Source: Verrucomicrobia bacterium UBA7008 (GTDB taxonomy: Bacteria; Verrucomicrobiota; Kiritimatiellia; RFP12; UBA1067). From it: DNA of 22,068 bases. The first letter of the stretch is position 1, and the number at the start of each line of letters is the position of its first letter. The DNA lies in contig DJXI01000083.1 in NCBI GenBank assembly GCA_002449695.1, positions 123,208 through 145,275 of the forward strand, given 5' to 3'. Of the stretch, positions 7,454-15,145 are shown one piece after another. The translations under genes and the position numbers were made by a program. The notes under the pieces were generated by a model. It was not told the origin of the DNA and searched no databases. It was given only the letters and a program-made list of their open reading frames with translations.

Positions 7454-8733
7454 CCTTCCTCGACGAGCTGGCCGCGCGGCGACGCTTCGGCATGAAACCG
7501 GGGCTCGGGGCGATCCGCCGCCTCGCCGCCGCGCTCGGCGATCCGCACGAACGGCTGCGCGGCGTCCTCCACCTCGCGGGCACGAACGGGAAGGGCGCGA
7601 CCGCCGCGATCCTCGACGCATGCCTCCGCGCGGCGGGCCGCCGCGTCGCGCGCTACACCTCGCCGCACCTCGTCCAGCTGAACGAGCGCTTCTTCCTCGA
7701 CGGCGCGCCGCTCGGCGACGGGCCGCTCGAACGGGCGGCGGAACGCGTCGCCGCCGCCGCGCGTGGCGACGCGGCGCTGAACGACCTGACGTTCTTCGAG
7801 GCGCTGACGGCGACGGCGTTTGTGGCGTTCGCCGACGCCGAGGCCGACTGCAACGTGTTCGAGACGGGCCTGGGCGGGCGGCTCGACGCGACGAACATCG
7901 TCAAGCCGCGGCTGACGGTCATCACGCGTCTCGGGCTCGACCACTGCGACTGGCTGGGCGACACGATCGAGCAGATCGCGGCGGAGAAGGCGGGCATCGT
8001 CAAGGCGGGCGTGCCGGTCGTTCTCGGGCGCAACGTGGACGCGGTGCGCCGCGTCGTCGAAGCGCGCGCGCGGGACGTCGGCGCGCCGTTTCACTACGCG
8101 CCCGATCTGGCGACCGCGGCGGACGTGCCGCGCGAGTTTGCCCTCAAGGGCGCGTTCAACCGCGAAAACGCGGTGACGGCGCTCGCCGCGCTGAAGCTCC
8201 TTCTGGACGAGCGGGATCTGGCGGCGGCGCGGGCCGGATTCGCGCAGGTCGTGTGGCCGGGGCGGTTCCAGACGGTCGGGCGCTACCTGATCGACGGCGC
8301 GCACAATCCGCCGGCGGCGCGCGCGCTCGCGGACGCGCTCGCGGAGGCGTACGGCGCGGACGCGCAGTTCCGCCTGATCGCAGGCTTCTGCGGCGACAAG
8401 GACATCGACGAGACGCTGCGGATCCTCGCGCCGTTCGTGACGGACGCGCGCGCGGTGCCGACGTCCAATCCGCGTGCGCTCGCGCCCGAGCGGCTGGCGG
8501 CGAAGATGCGCGCGGCCGGAATCGATGCCGTGCCGTGCGCGTCGCTCGCGGCGGCGCTCGCGGGCGAAGACGCGGGATTGACCGCCGCCGGCCGGCCGGA
8601 CACGCTCATCTGCGGCTCGCTCTTCCTGGCGGGCGACGCGCTGGTGGCGCTCGGGGCCGTCCCGTGGCCGACCGCGCGCCGCGATCCGTCGGAATGGCTC
8701 GCCGGTCAGTCGCAGACCGGCCGCGCCCGGTAG
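7450..8733 (+). CDS. folC: Bifunctional folylpolyglutamate / dihydrofolate synthase
   Basis: FolC adds glutamate to dihydropteroate and/or folates in the cytoplasm, driven by ATP. The ATG at 7450 overlaps the preceding stop (ATGA), giving 427 aa, the usual size. Motifs in order: P-loop HLAGTNGKGAT (41-51), YTSPHLVQLNERF (69-81), LTFFEALTATAF (113-124), ETGLGGRLDATN (138-149), ITRLGLDHCDWLGDTIEQIA (158-177), KAGIVKAG with the Lys at 185 expected to be carbamylated, FNRENAVTALAAL, the inter-domain WPGRFQ (269-273) and DGAHNPPAARAL (282-293) in the C-terminal Mur-ligase lobe. No accD, which often precedes folC, is nearby; here it ends the glycosylation-like gene run. Its last 28 nt overlap the end of the convergent protease gene. 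Confidence 0.93.
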   Translation: MTFLDELAARRRFGMKPGLGAIRRLAAALGDPHERLRGVLHLAGTNGKGATAAILDACLRAAGRRVARYTSPHLVQLNERFFLDGAPLGDGPLERAAERVAAAARGDAALNDLTFFEALTATAFVAFADAEADCNVFETGLGGRLDATNIVKPRLTVITRLGLDHCDWLGDTIEQIAAEKAGIVKAGVPVVLGRNVDAVRRVVEARARDVGAPFHYAPDLATAADVPREFALKGAFNRENAVTALAALKLLLDERDLAAARAGFAQVVWPGRFQTVGRYLIDGAHNPPAARALADALAEAYGADAQFRLIAGFCGDKDIDETLRILAPFVTDARAVPTSNPRALAPERLAAKMRAAGIDAVPCASLAAALAGEDAGLTAAGRPDTLICGSLFLAGDALVALGAVPWPTARRDPSEWLAGQSQTGRAR

Positions 8734-10487
8734 AACCGGCTGGGCGCGGTGCGATCCGCTTCGATTTCGATCAAACGCGCGCCGGTCTGCGGCAGGACGG
8801 TGTTGGTGATGACCGTCCACAGCGGATTCGCCAGCGACGCCGTCTGTTCGACGACATACCACGCGCCGGGCGTGCCGGTAAAGGTGAACGACCAGCCCGA
8901 TGCGTCGCGCGCGTCCTCGAACGCCGAAACCGCCGCGTCCGCACCGCCGTAGCTCCCGAGCACGAGATCGTTGCCCCACCGGCTGCCGATGGCAGTGTCC
9001 CAGCTGTCGGCCCAGAGCGCGCCATTTTCGTCAAAGTATACGCCCGTGGGCGAAAGCGCCTCGACGACGTTGGTGGAGATCGCGGCCGTGGTCCAGCCGT
9101 CGTGCGCGGCGGTGAGCGAAACGGTGTTCGTCTCGCCCGCCGGCGCGAAGACGGCATAGATGCCGCGCGCGTCGGTGACGGCGGAGACGGAGTTCGTGAT
9201 GTAAGTGTACTTTGGCGAGCCGGGCTTTCCCGGCCGCCCCGACGTGCCGCCGGACGCTTTCCGATAGACGGCCGTCCCCGCGATCTGCGCCCCGGCGACC
9301 GGCGCGCCCGACGGATCGACCACGCGGCCCGAGGCGATTTCACCGGTGAAGTCCGGGAAGATGTTGTAGGCGATGCCGTCGAGGATCGTGAAACTGTAGC
9401 CGCCGGCCGTGATCGTCGGCATCGCGTACCAGTAGTCGTTTGCGCCGCTCCAGCCCATGTTGAGGTGGCAGAAGAGCGTGCCGTCGAAGTAGCCGTAGCC
9501 GTCGGCGAGAATCGCGTGACCGGCATTGTCCGCCGTTGCGATGCCGAGAATGACGGGATAGCCCGCATCCAGATTCGTCAGAACCGCATCCTGGACCGTT
9601 GCCGCGAAATCGTCCGAATCGGCCGGATTGGCATACTGCGCATTCGCATAGCCGAAGACGTCCGTCAGCGCCAGGGCGATCGCTTCGCCGTACGCGCCGG
9701 AACCGCTCGACGAATAGTTCATCCGCATGGCGATCCCGGCGTCGGAACAGATCCTGCCGATGGCCGCGCGCGCGGCGTCCGATGTTGCCGAATCGGGCAC
9801 GTCCGGCATCAGGTCCCAGTCGTACGTGCCGCCCTGCATCGTCAGCGCGACGGCCACACCGTTCGTGCTGCAGGTGAATGTCTGCGCCTTGACCGCCGCG
9901 GTCGGATGGCGGTGGAAGCGCATCAGCTGCGCCATCGCCGTCGCGACGCAGCCGCAGTACCAGTTGTGGGGCGTGTAGAGGTTGTAGGTGTTCTTTCCGC
10001 CCGCCGTCTTCTGATCCCATTTCGACTGCACGAGCGGCTCGACGCGCACGTCGTCGAGGCCGGACGCGGACGAGATCTTCGTCGTGGATGTCGCGGCAAG
10101 CGCCGCCGTCGCGCGCGCGGTGCGCGCCGCGAGCGTCCAGAACGGATTGGCGGCCGATTCGTCCGGCAGCTCGCCCGCGGACGAGAAGCCGAGGATCGGC
10201 GCGGCCGTCTCCGCCGCCGAGACGGCCACGAATCCGCCGCCGTCCAGCGCGACAAGATGGACGAGCGCCGCGCCGTTCTCCGCATACGTGCGCGTGCGGC
10301 CCGTCGGCGCGCCGCGCGGGCGCCTCCCGCCGTGCGTCCGCCGCGCACCGCGCGCGTTCCCGGCCTCGCCGCGCTGCGTGAAACCGGCGGCGATGTCGAC
10401 GGCACGGTCTGCCGTGACGCGGTCCGCGAAAAGCGCGGACGGCAGCGCGGCAGCCGACAGCACGACGATAACCAGAATTCTTCTCAT
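8706..10487 (-). CDS. Secreted C10 (streptopain-family) cysteine protease with CnaB-like and C-terminal beta domains
   Basis: This 593-aa protein has a signal peptide (MRRILVIVVLSAAALPSALFA). A propeptide-like region (about 22-140) includes VHLVALDGGGFVAVSA and ILGFSSAGELP, as in SpeB/prtT propeptides. The peptidase core covers about 150-378: the nucleophile Cys180 in YCGCVATAMAQLMRFH, His324 in GHAILADGY, and HLNMGWSGANDYWY. Residues 385-470 form a carboxypeptidase-regulatory/CnaB-like beta domain (SGRVVDPSGAPVAGAQI and the YAVFAPAGETNTVSL stretch) containing a Gly/Pro-rich loop (GGTSGRPGKPGSPK). The C-terminus (residues 530-593) has the WYVVEQTASL, PLWTVITNTV and SRFYRARP tail often seen on secreted Verrucomicrobia-type proteins. 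The start is fixed by the signal peptide. No ribosome binding site is seen; the promoter lies directly against the ATG. It is a degradative or host-directed extracellular enzyme, convergent with folC and divergent from ruvB. Confidence 0.88.
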   Translation of the reverse strand: MRRILVIVVLSAAALPSALFADRVTADRAVDIAAGFTQRGEAGNARGARRTHGGRRPRGAPTGRTRTYAENGAALVHLVALDGGGFVAVSAAETAAPILGFSSAGELPDESAANPFWTLAARTARATAALAATSTTKISSASGLDDVRVEPLVQSKWDQKTAGGKNTYNLYTPHNWYCGCVATAMAQLMRFHRHPTAAVKAQTFTCSTNGVAVALTMQGGTYDWDLMPDVPDSATSDAARAAIGRICSDAGIAMRMNYSSSGSGAYGEAIALALTDVFGYANAQYANPADSDDFAATVQDAVLTNLDAGYPVILGIATADNAGHAILADGYGYFDGTLFCHLNMGWSGANDYWYAMPTITAGGYSFTILDGIAYNIFPDFTGEIASGRVVDPSGAPVAGAQIAGTAVYRKASGGTSGRPGKPGSPKYTYITNSVSAVTDARGIYAVFAPAGETNTVSLTAAHDGWTTAAISTNVVEALSPTGVYFDENGALWADSWDTAIGSRWGNDLVLGSYGGADAAVSAFEDARDASGWSFTFTGTPGAWYVVEQTASLANPLWTVITNTVLPQTGARLIEIEADRTAPSRFYRARPVCD

Positions 10488-10493
10488 GCTTAA

Positions 10494-10522
10494 ATATTAC
10501 TAAATATTTCGTCCGTGTTCAA
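10494..10522 (-). promoter_or_regulatory. Promoter of the C10 protease gene, apparently leaderless
   Basis: On the minus strand TTGAAC (10517-10522) and TAATAT (10494-10499) are separated by exactly 17 nt. Only six bases lie between the -10 and the ATG at 10487, so a start at the usual distance would fall on the A of the ATG. No Shine-Dalgarno is present. Confidence 0.6.
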
Positions 10523-10565
10523 GCGGACCGGCCGGTTGGCGAAGGCGGGCGGCGCGCCGGTGCGC

Positions 10566-10595
10566 TTGCCCCGGTGCCGTGTTTTTTGGTATACT
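10566..10595 (+). promoter_or_regulatory. Promoter of ruvB
   Basis: TTGCCC (10566-10571) and TATACT (10590-10595) lie 18 nt apart, with an extended -10 (TGG at 10587-10589) and a T-run before it. The leader to the ATG at 10650 would be about 48 nt. It is divergent from the protease promoter. Confidence 0.65.
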
Positions 10596-10649
10596 TTCTC
10601 TTTAAGGCCCGTACGGCGGGTTTCCCACAGAGACAACATCCACAGACGA

Positions 10650-11654
10650 ATGAAGGTCGAACGGCAGAGCGAAGAACTGAATCGGCGCAACAATGCGTTC
10701 GACAACCGCCTGCGTCCCGTCGATTTCGAGGGCTTCGTCGGCCAGCAGAAGGTGCGCGACCGGCTGATGCTCGCGGTGGAGGCGGCCAAGGCGCGCGGCG
10801 AGAGTCTCGACCACGTGCTCTTCTCGGGCCCGCCCGGTCTCGGCAAGACGACGCTTTCCTACATCCTCGGCGAGGCGATGGGCGTGAACGTCAAGACGAC
10901 GTCCGGCCCCGTCATCACGAAGCCCGGCGACCTCGCGGGGCTCCTGACCTCGCTCGAACCCGGCGACATCGTCTTCATCGACGAGATCCACCGCATGGCC
11001 AAGACGGTCGAGGAATACCTCTACTCCGCGATGGAGGACTATGCGATCGACATCATGATCGACCAGGGGCCGAACGCGCGCTCGGTCCGCCTGGAGCTGC
11101 CGCGCTTCACCCTCGTGGGCGCGACGACGCGCATCGGCCTCATCGCCGCGCCGCTGCGCGCGCGCTTCGGGCTCGTCAACCGCCTCGACTACTACGCGCC
11201 GGCGGACCTCGCCGAGATCGTCCGCCGCTCCGCCGCCAAGCTCGGCGTGGACATCGACGACGCGGGCGCGCTGGAGATCGCCCGCCGCAGCCGCGGCACG
11301 CCGCGCATCGCCAACAACCTCCTGCGGCGCGTCCGGGACTACGCGCAGGTCAAGGCCGGCAATTTCATCACGGGCGAGGTCGCCGTCGCGTCGCTCGGGC
11401 TGCTGGAGATCGATCCGCACGGGCTCGACGACATGGACCGCCGCATCCTCGAGACGATCTGCGTCAAGTTCGGCGGCGGGCCGGTGGGCCTCTCCACGAT
11501 CGCCGTGTCCGTGGGCGAGGAGACCGATACCGTCGAGGAGGCCTACGAGCCGTTCCTCATCATGGAAGGGTATCTGGAGCGCACGCCGAAGGGGCGCGTC
11601 GCGACGCCGCTCGCCTTCGACCGGCTCGGCCTCAAGCGCGGGACGCTCTTCTGA
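10650..11654 (+). CDS. ruvB: Holliday junction branch migration helicase RuvB
   Basis: RuvB is the hexameric AAA+ motor of the RuvABC resolvasome. The ATG at 10650 gives 334 aa, the usual size, although no clear ribosome binding site precedes it. Seen in order: [19 protein letters not shown] near the N-terminus, Walker [31 protein letters not shown], Walker [31 protein letters not shown], sensor 1 [28 protein letters not shown] with the Arg finger region, sensor 2 [20 protein letters not shown], and the C-terminal winged-helix with [18 protein letters not shown] and [14 protein letters not shown]. Neither ruvA nor ruvC is adjacent in the window. Its stop shares a base with the start of the sigma-54 activator (TGATG), so the two are probably translationally coupled. 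Confidence 0.97.
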   Translation: MKVERQSEELNRRNNAFDNRLRPVDFEGFVGQQKVRDRLMLAVEAAKARGESLDHVLFSGPPGLGKTTLSYILGEAMGVNVKTTSGPVITKPGDLAGLLTSLEPGDIVFIDEIHRMAKTVEEYLYSAMEDYAIDIMIDQGPNARSVRLELPRFTLVGATTRIGLIAAPLRARFGLVNRLDYYAPADLAEIVRRSAAKLGVDIDDAGALEIARRSRGTPRIANNLLRRVRDYAQVKAGNFITGEVAVASLGLLEIDPHGLDDMDRRILETICVKFGGGPVGLSTIAVSVGEETDTVEEAYEPFLIMEGYLERTPKGRVATPLAFDRLGLKRGTLF

Positions 11655-13180
11655 TGGCGGGGACTCACATGGAAACGGCCGCGTCCGAGATCGAGGTGCT
11701 GCAGGAGATTACCTCCGCCGTCGTGCGCGAGCGCAACGTCCGGCGGCTGCTGGAGCAGGTGCTGGAGATCCTCGAGCGCAAGATGGGGATGCTGCGCGGC
11801 ACGTTCTGCCTGCTGGAGGGCGACGAGCTGCGCATCGAGGCGTCGACCAGCGCGCTCAACGCCGAGGAGCGCGCGAACGGCCGCTACCGCATCGGCGAGG
11901 GCATCACCGGCATCGTCGCGCAGACCGGCCGCCCGGAGGTCGTGCCCGACATCCGCCGCGACCGGCGCTTCCTGAACCGCACGGGCGCGCGCGCCGCGCA
12001 CGAGGCGCTGTCGTTCGTCTGCGTGCCGCTGACGCACCTCGGGCAGGTCATCGGCACCCTGTCCGTCGACCGCGCGATGCGCGGCGACGCGACGCAGCTC
12101 GTGAACGACGTCACGCTTCTCGGGATCATCGCCAACATCACCGCCGAGGCCGCGCAGGTCTGCCGCGAGGAGCGCGCCGAGCACGATGCGCTCATCGAGG
12201 AGAACCGCCAGCTGCGCGACATGCTCATGGGCAATCCGGGGCGGCTGATCGGCAACTGCCGCGAGATGCGCGCGGTGTACGAGCAGATCCGCCAGATCGC
12301 GCCGAGCGACGCGACCGTTCTCATCCGCGGCGCGAGCGGCACGGGCAAGGAGCTCGTCGCGCGCGCCATCCAGGGGCTGTCGCCGCGCCGGGACAAGCCG
12401 TTCGTCGTCCTCAACTGCGCGGCCCTGCCCGAGGCGCTGATCGAGTCGGAGCTGTTCGGCCACGAGAAGGGCGCGTTCACCGACGCGCAAAGCCGCCGCA
12501 TCGGGCGCGCCGAAGCCGCGGACGGCGGCACGCTCTTTCTGGACGAGATCGGCGACCTGTCGCCCAAGGTGCAGGTGAAGCTGCTGCGCTTCCTGCAGGA
12601 GCGCACGTTTTCGCGCGTCGGCTCCAACGAAGAGCTCCATTCCGACGTCCGCTTCATCGCCGCGACGTCGCGCAACCTGGAGGAGCTGATGGAAAAGAAG
12701 CTCTTCCGCGAAGACCTCTACTACCGCATCTCGGTCATCCCGGTCACGATGCCGGACCTCGCGGCGCGCACGGGCGACATCGTGCTGCTGGCCGAGCACT
12801 TCCTCGCGAAGATGAACGTCAAGTACGGCAAGAAGGTGACGCGCCTGTCGCCGCCCGCCGTCAACATGCTGCTGGCGTACAAGTGGCCGGGCAACGTCCG
12901 CGAGCTGGAGAACTGCATCGAGCACGCCGTGCTGACCGCGAAGGACGAGTGCGTGCACAGCTACAACCTGCCGCCCGCGCTCCAGCTGCCCGAATTCGCC
13001 GAAGACCCGTTTCGTCCCGACGACGCGCTCACGCTCGACGCGCAGCTGGCGGCGGTTGAGAAGCGTATTCTCGCCGGCGCGCTCGCGCGCCACAACGGCA
13101 ACCGGTCGGCGGCGGGGCGCGAGCTGGGCATCTCTCCGCGCATGATGAACTACCGCCTCAACCGCGCCGGCCTCGCGTAA
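11654..13180 (+). CDS. GAF-AAA+-Fis sigma-54-dependent transcriptional activator (NifA/NtrC class)
   Basis: This 508-aa enhancer-binding protein starts at ATG 11654, overlapping the ruvB stop. An ATG at 11669 with GCGGGGA upstream is an equally good start and loses only five residues. Residues 20-165 are a GAF sensor domain, in NifA/FhlA-like position, with no phospho-receiver. Residues 198-425 are the AAA+ domain: Walker A GASGTGKE (226-233), LNCAALPEALIESELFGHEKG, the sigma-54 contact loop read as GAFTDA (273-278) instead of GAFTGA, Walker B TLFLDEIGD (293-301), the arginine-finger region FREDLYYRI, and sensor 2 WPGNVRELEN. Residues 475-505 are a Fis-type HTH (NRSAAGRELGISPRMMNYRL). It would drive ATP-dependent open-complex formation at sigma-54 promoters. 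No -24/-12 site was recognised nearby, so its targets and GAF ligand are unknown. A GC-rich hairpin follows its stop. Confidence 0.93.
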   Translation: MAGTHMETAASEIEVLQEITSAVVRERNVRRLLEQVLEILERKMGMLRGTFCLLEGDELRIEASTSALNAEERANGRYRIGEGITGIVAQTGRPEVVPDIRRDRRFLNRTGARAAHEALSFVCVPLTHLGQVIGTLSVDRAMRGDATQLVNDVTLLGIIANITAEAAQVCREERAEHDALIEENRQLRDMLMGNPGRLIGNCREMRAVYEQIRQIAPSDATVLIRGASGTGKELVARAIQGLSPRRDKPFVVLNCAALPEALIESELFGHEKGAFTDAQSRRIGRAEAADGGTLFLDEIGDLSPKVQVKLLRFLQERTFSRVGSNEELHSDVRFIAATSRNLEELMEKKLFREDLYYRISVIPVTMPDLAARTGDIVLLAEHFLAKMNVKYGKKVTRLSPPAVNMLLAYKWPGNVRELENCIEHAVLTAKDECVHSYNLPPALQLPEFAEDPFRPDDALTLDAQLAAVEKRILAGALARHNGNRSAAGRELGISPRMMNYRLNRAGLA

Positions 13181-13182
13181 GG

Positions 13183-13202
13183 GCGCGGGCGGCGGCCCGC
13201 GC
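13183..13202 (+). terminator. GC-rich hairpin after the sigma-54 activator gene
   Basis: Perfect 8-bp arms GCGCGGGC/GCCCGCGC with a GGCG loop begin two bases after the stop codon. No U-tract follows, so intrinsic termination is unproven. It may instead pause transcription or protect the 3' end. Confidence 0.45.
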
Positions 13203-13233
13203 GACCACGAAAACCCGGTGCTGTACGGCGGAA

Positions 13234-13254
13234 GGGCGCGCCTCTTTCGCGCCC
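13234..13254 (+). terminator. Second GC hairpin upstream of the uxaC-remnant promoter
   Basis: Arms GGGCGCG/CGCGCCC (7 bp) enclose a CCTCTTT loop, 18 nt before the extended -10 at 13272. It has no U-tract. Together with the hairpin at 13183 it may insulate the downstream promoter; an operator role is equally possible. Confidence 0.35.
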
Positions 13255-13271
13255 CGTAGAGGCGTTGGAAA

Positions 13272-13280
13272 TGATATAAT
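13272..13280 (+). promoter_or_regulatory. Extended -10 promoter upstream of the uxaC remnant and esterase
   Basis: TGATATAAT is a consensus -10 (TATAAT 13275-13280) with the TGn extension. No convincing -35 is seen 17 nt upstream. The transcript would start near 13287 and read into the uxaC fragment and the esterase. The ATG at 13281 is too close to be in the mRNA; in-frame ATGs at 13293 and 13299 could be. Confidence 0.65.
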
Positions 13281-13436
13281 ATGTACATAAAGATGGAAAT
13301 GAGTCCGCGCACCATCCTGCCCGCCGCCTGCCCGCCGAACGCCTCGTCCGGACGGGTGGTCGTCGGCCGAAGGCGGTGCCGCAGAAGGTGGGCCGCGCAG
13401 ATCCACTGCAACTGTCTTAGAAACCAGAACGGAATC

Positions 13437-13718
13437 ATGTTCGAGGACCAGAAGGACGGCATGAAAAAGCAGATCGAGGCACTGGCGGCTCTCGGCTCGC
13501 TGGGCAATTTCGTCGGCATGCTCACCGACTCCCGCAGTTTCCTCAGCTACACGCGCCACGAGTATTTCCGGCGTCTCCTGTGCCAGAAGCTCGGCGAGGA
13601 GGTGGAGAAGGGCGAGCTGCCGAACGACATCGCGTGGCTCGGCGGACTCGTCGAAGACATTTCGTTCAACAATGCCGACAGCTATTTCGGCTTCGGCGCA
13701 AGAAAGGAAGGAAGATGA
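13437..13718 (+). pseudogene. uxaC: 3' remnant of glucuronate (uronate) isomerase
   Basis: The 93 codons encode only the conserved C-terminus of UxaC (normally about 465-470 aa): [51 protein letters not shown] and [12 protein letters not shown]. Full-length UxaC isomerises D-glucuronate and D-galacturonate to ketouronates. The active-site N-terminal and central parts are missing, so it cannot be functional. Resemblance to UxaC begins at the Phe after the ATG at 13437. Upstream to about 13281 the same frame stays open, but the ~50 residues ([18 protein letters not shown] and so on) do not look like UxaC, so a junction lies near 13437. The tail GFGARKEGR may be native or extended. Its stop overlaps the esterase ATG (ATGA), and the esterase ribosome binding site lies inside it, which may explain why this piece survives. 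Confidence 0.85.
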
Positions 13719-15097
13719 AAATCGCTGGTAAGATTGTGTTGGCGGCAGTTGCAGGCGCGACGGCGGCAGTGTTCGCCGGGCCTCTCGACAAAGCGTGGCT
13801 TCGCGGCCGGACAGACCGCAATCCGCTTGAATACAGAGCGGGCGACGAAATCGTTTTTACAGTCGAGCCCGTCGGAATCGAAGGAGATCTGCCCGAGGGC
13901 GAGTATTCGCTTGACTGGAAGCGGTCCGACGACTTCGGGGTTGTTGAATCGGGTACGCTGCCGCTGTCTGCAGAGCCTTTCGTGTACAAGACCAGCCTCG
14001 ACAAGCCCGGGTTTGTGCGACTTGAGGCGTATGTCGTCGACCGCGACGGAAAACGCTTCGTCAAATCGTTCACCGGCGACGCGACGACGCCAGAAGGCAG
14101 AAAGGCGATGAACGCCTTCGAGCGCTCCAAGAAGAACGTGTTCTTCGACGGTGGCGCGGGCGTTGATGTCGCGAAACTTACAGAGACGGCGGAACCCGCC
14201 GACTTCGACGCATTCTGGGCGCGTCAGTTCGCCCGTCTCGACCGCGTGCCGGTAAAGGCCGACCTTGTCGAGACGGATTGCGGGAACAAGGCTGTGCGGC
14301 TTTATGCGGTGCGTGTGGACTGCGCGGGGCTGCGGCCTGTGACCGGATATCTCTCGATCCCGAAAGCTGTCGACGGCGGCGCGAAGTTCCCTGCGCGTCT
14401 CGAGACTCACGGCTACAGCGGGCCGCGCTGCACCCAGGGTAAACCGTCCTGGCCCAGGGCGGACGAGATTGTGCTTAACATCAACGCCCACGGGCTCAAG
14501 CTTGAAGAGTTCGGCGCGACCGAAGCGGATACAAAGGCGCTTCGCTGGGAGATAGGCTCCAACGGCTGCCAGTATGCTTTCGACGCCGCGCAGAATGCCG
14601 ATCCCGAAGTGGCCTATTTCAACGGAATGGTCCTGCGCGTGAAAAGGGCGCTCCAGTATCTCAAGACACTCGACGGCTGGAACGGACGCGACCTTTACGC
14701 GAGCGGCGGCAGTCAGGGCGGTTTGCAGACGATATGGGCGGCCGGCTGCGGCGAGGGAGTGACGCTGGCAGAGTCTTCCATAACATGGTGCTGTGACATG
14801 AAGATGAATGCCGTCCGCCTGGAGAAGAAGGCTTCAAGCGACGGATGGTACATTCCATGGACTGAATCGATGGGATATTACGACGCCGTGAACTTCGCCA
14901 AGCGCATTCCCGCGACTTGCAGAACTGTCATCCCGCGCGCAGGCCTTGGCGACTACTGCTGTCCGCCGATGGGTCTTGCGAAACTCTGGAACAACATTCA
15001 TGCCGGCAACAAGTCGGTCATATGGGTCCAGGGTTCCGAACACGGTTACGTCCCGCCGAATTACGACGGCCGCAACTTCGCAGTAAATGAGCGGTAG
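13715..15097 (+). CDS. Secreted acetylxylan-esterase-like (AXE1/CE7-type) alpha/beta hydrolase
   Basis: This 460-aa protein starts at ATG 13715, preceded by the strong AAGGAAGGA. A signal peptide is clear ([21 protein letters not shown]). Residues 35-125 look like an N-terminal beta-sandwich accessory domain ([34 protein letters not shown]). Residues 160-455 are an AXE1-like alpha/beta hydrolase: [35 protein letters not shown], the nucleophile elbow GGSQGGLQ (Ser333), Asp413 in [12 protein letters not shown] and His443 in [10 protein letters not shown]. It would remove acetyl groups from xylan or other plant oligosaccharides outside the cytoplasm, which fits the neighbouring uronate-isomerase remnant as debris of a hemicellulose/pectin locus. 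Codon use is less GC-rich than in the upstream genes, with more CTT, GAA and TTT. The exact substrate is not certain. Confidence 0.85.
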   Translation: MKIAGKIVLAAVAGATAAVFAGPLDKAWLRGRTDRNPLEYRAGDEIVFTVEPVGIEGDLPEGEYSLDWKRSDDFGVVESGTLPLSAEPFVYKTSLDKPGFVRLEAYVVDRDGKRFVKSFTGDATTPEGRKAMNAFERSKKNVFFDGGAGVDVAKLTETAEPADFDAFWARQFARLDRVPVKADLVETDCGNKAVRLYAVRVDCAGLRPVTGYLSIPKAVDGGAKFPARLETHGYSGPRCTQGKPSWPRADEIVLNINAHGLKLEEFGATEADTKALRWEIGSNGCQYAFDAAQNADPEVAYFNGMVLRVKRALQYLKTLDGWNGRDLYASGGSQGGLQTIWAAGCGEGVTLAESSITWCCDMKMNAVRLEKKASSDGWYIPWTESMGYYDAVNFAKRIPATCRTVIPRAGLGDYCCPPMGLAKLWNNIHAGNKSVIWVQGSEHGYVPPNYDGRNFAVNER

Positions 15098-15145
15098 ATC
15101 GACAGCTCGCACACAGCGAAAAGGGATTGCGGAGGTTGTCGGAAG

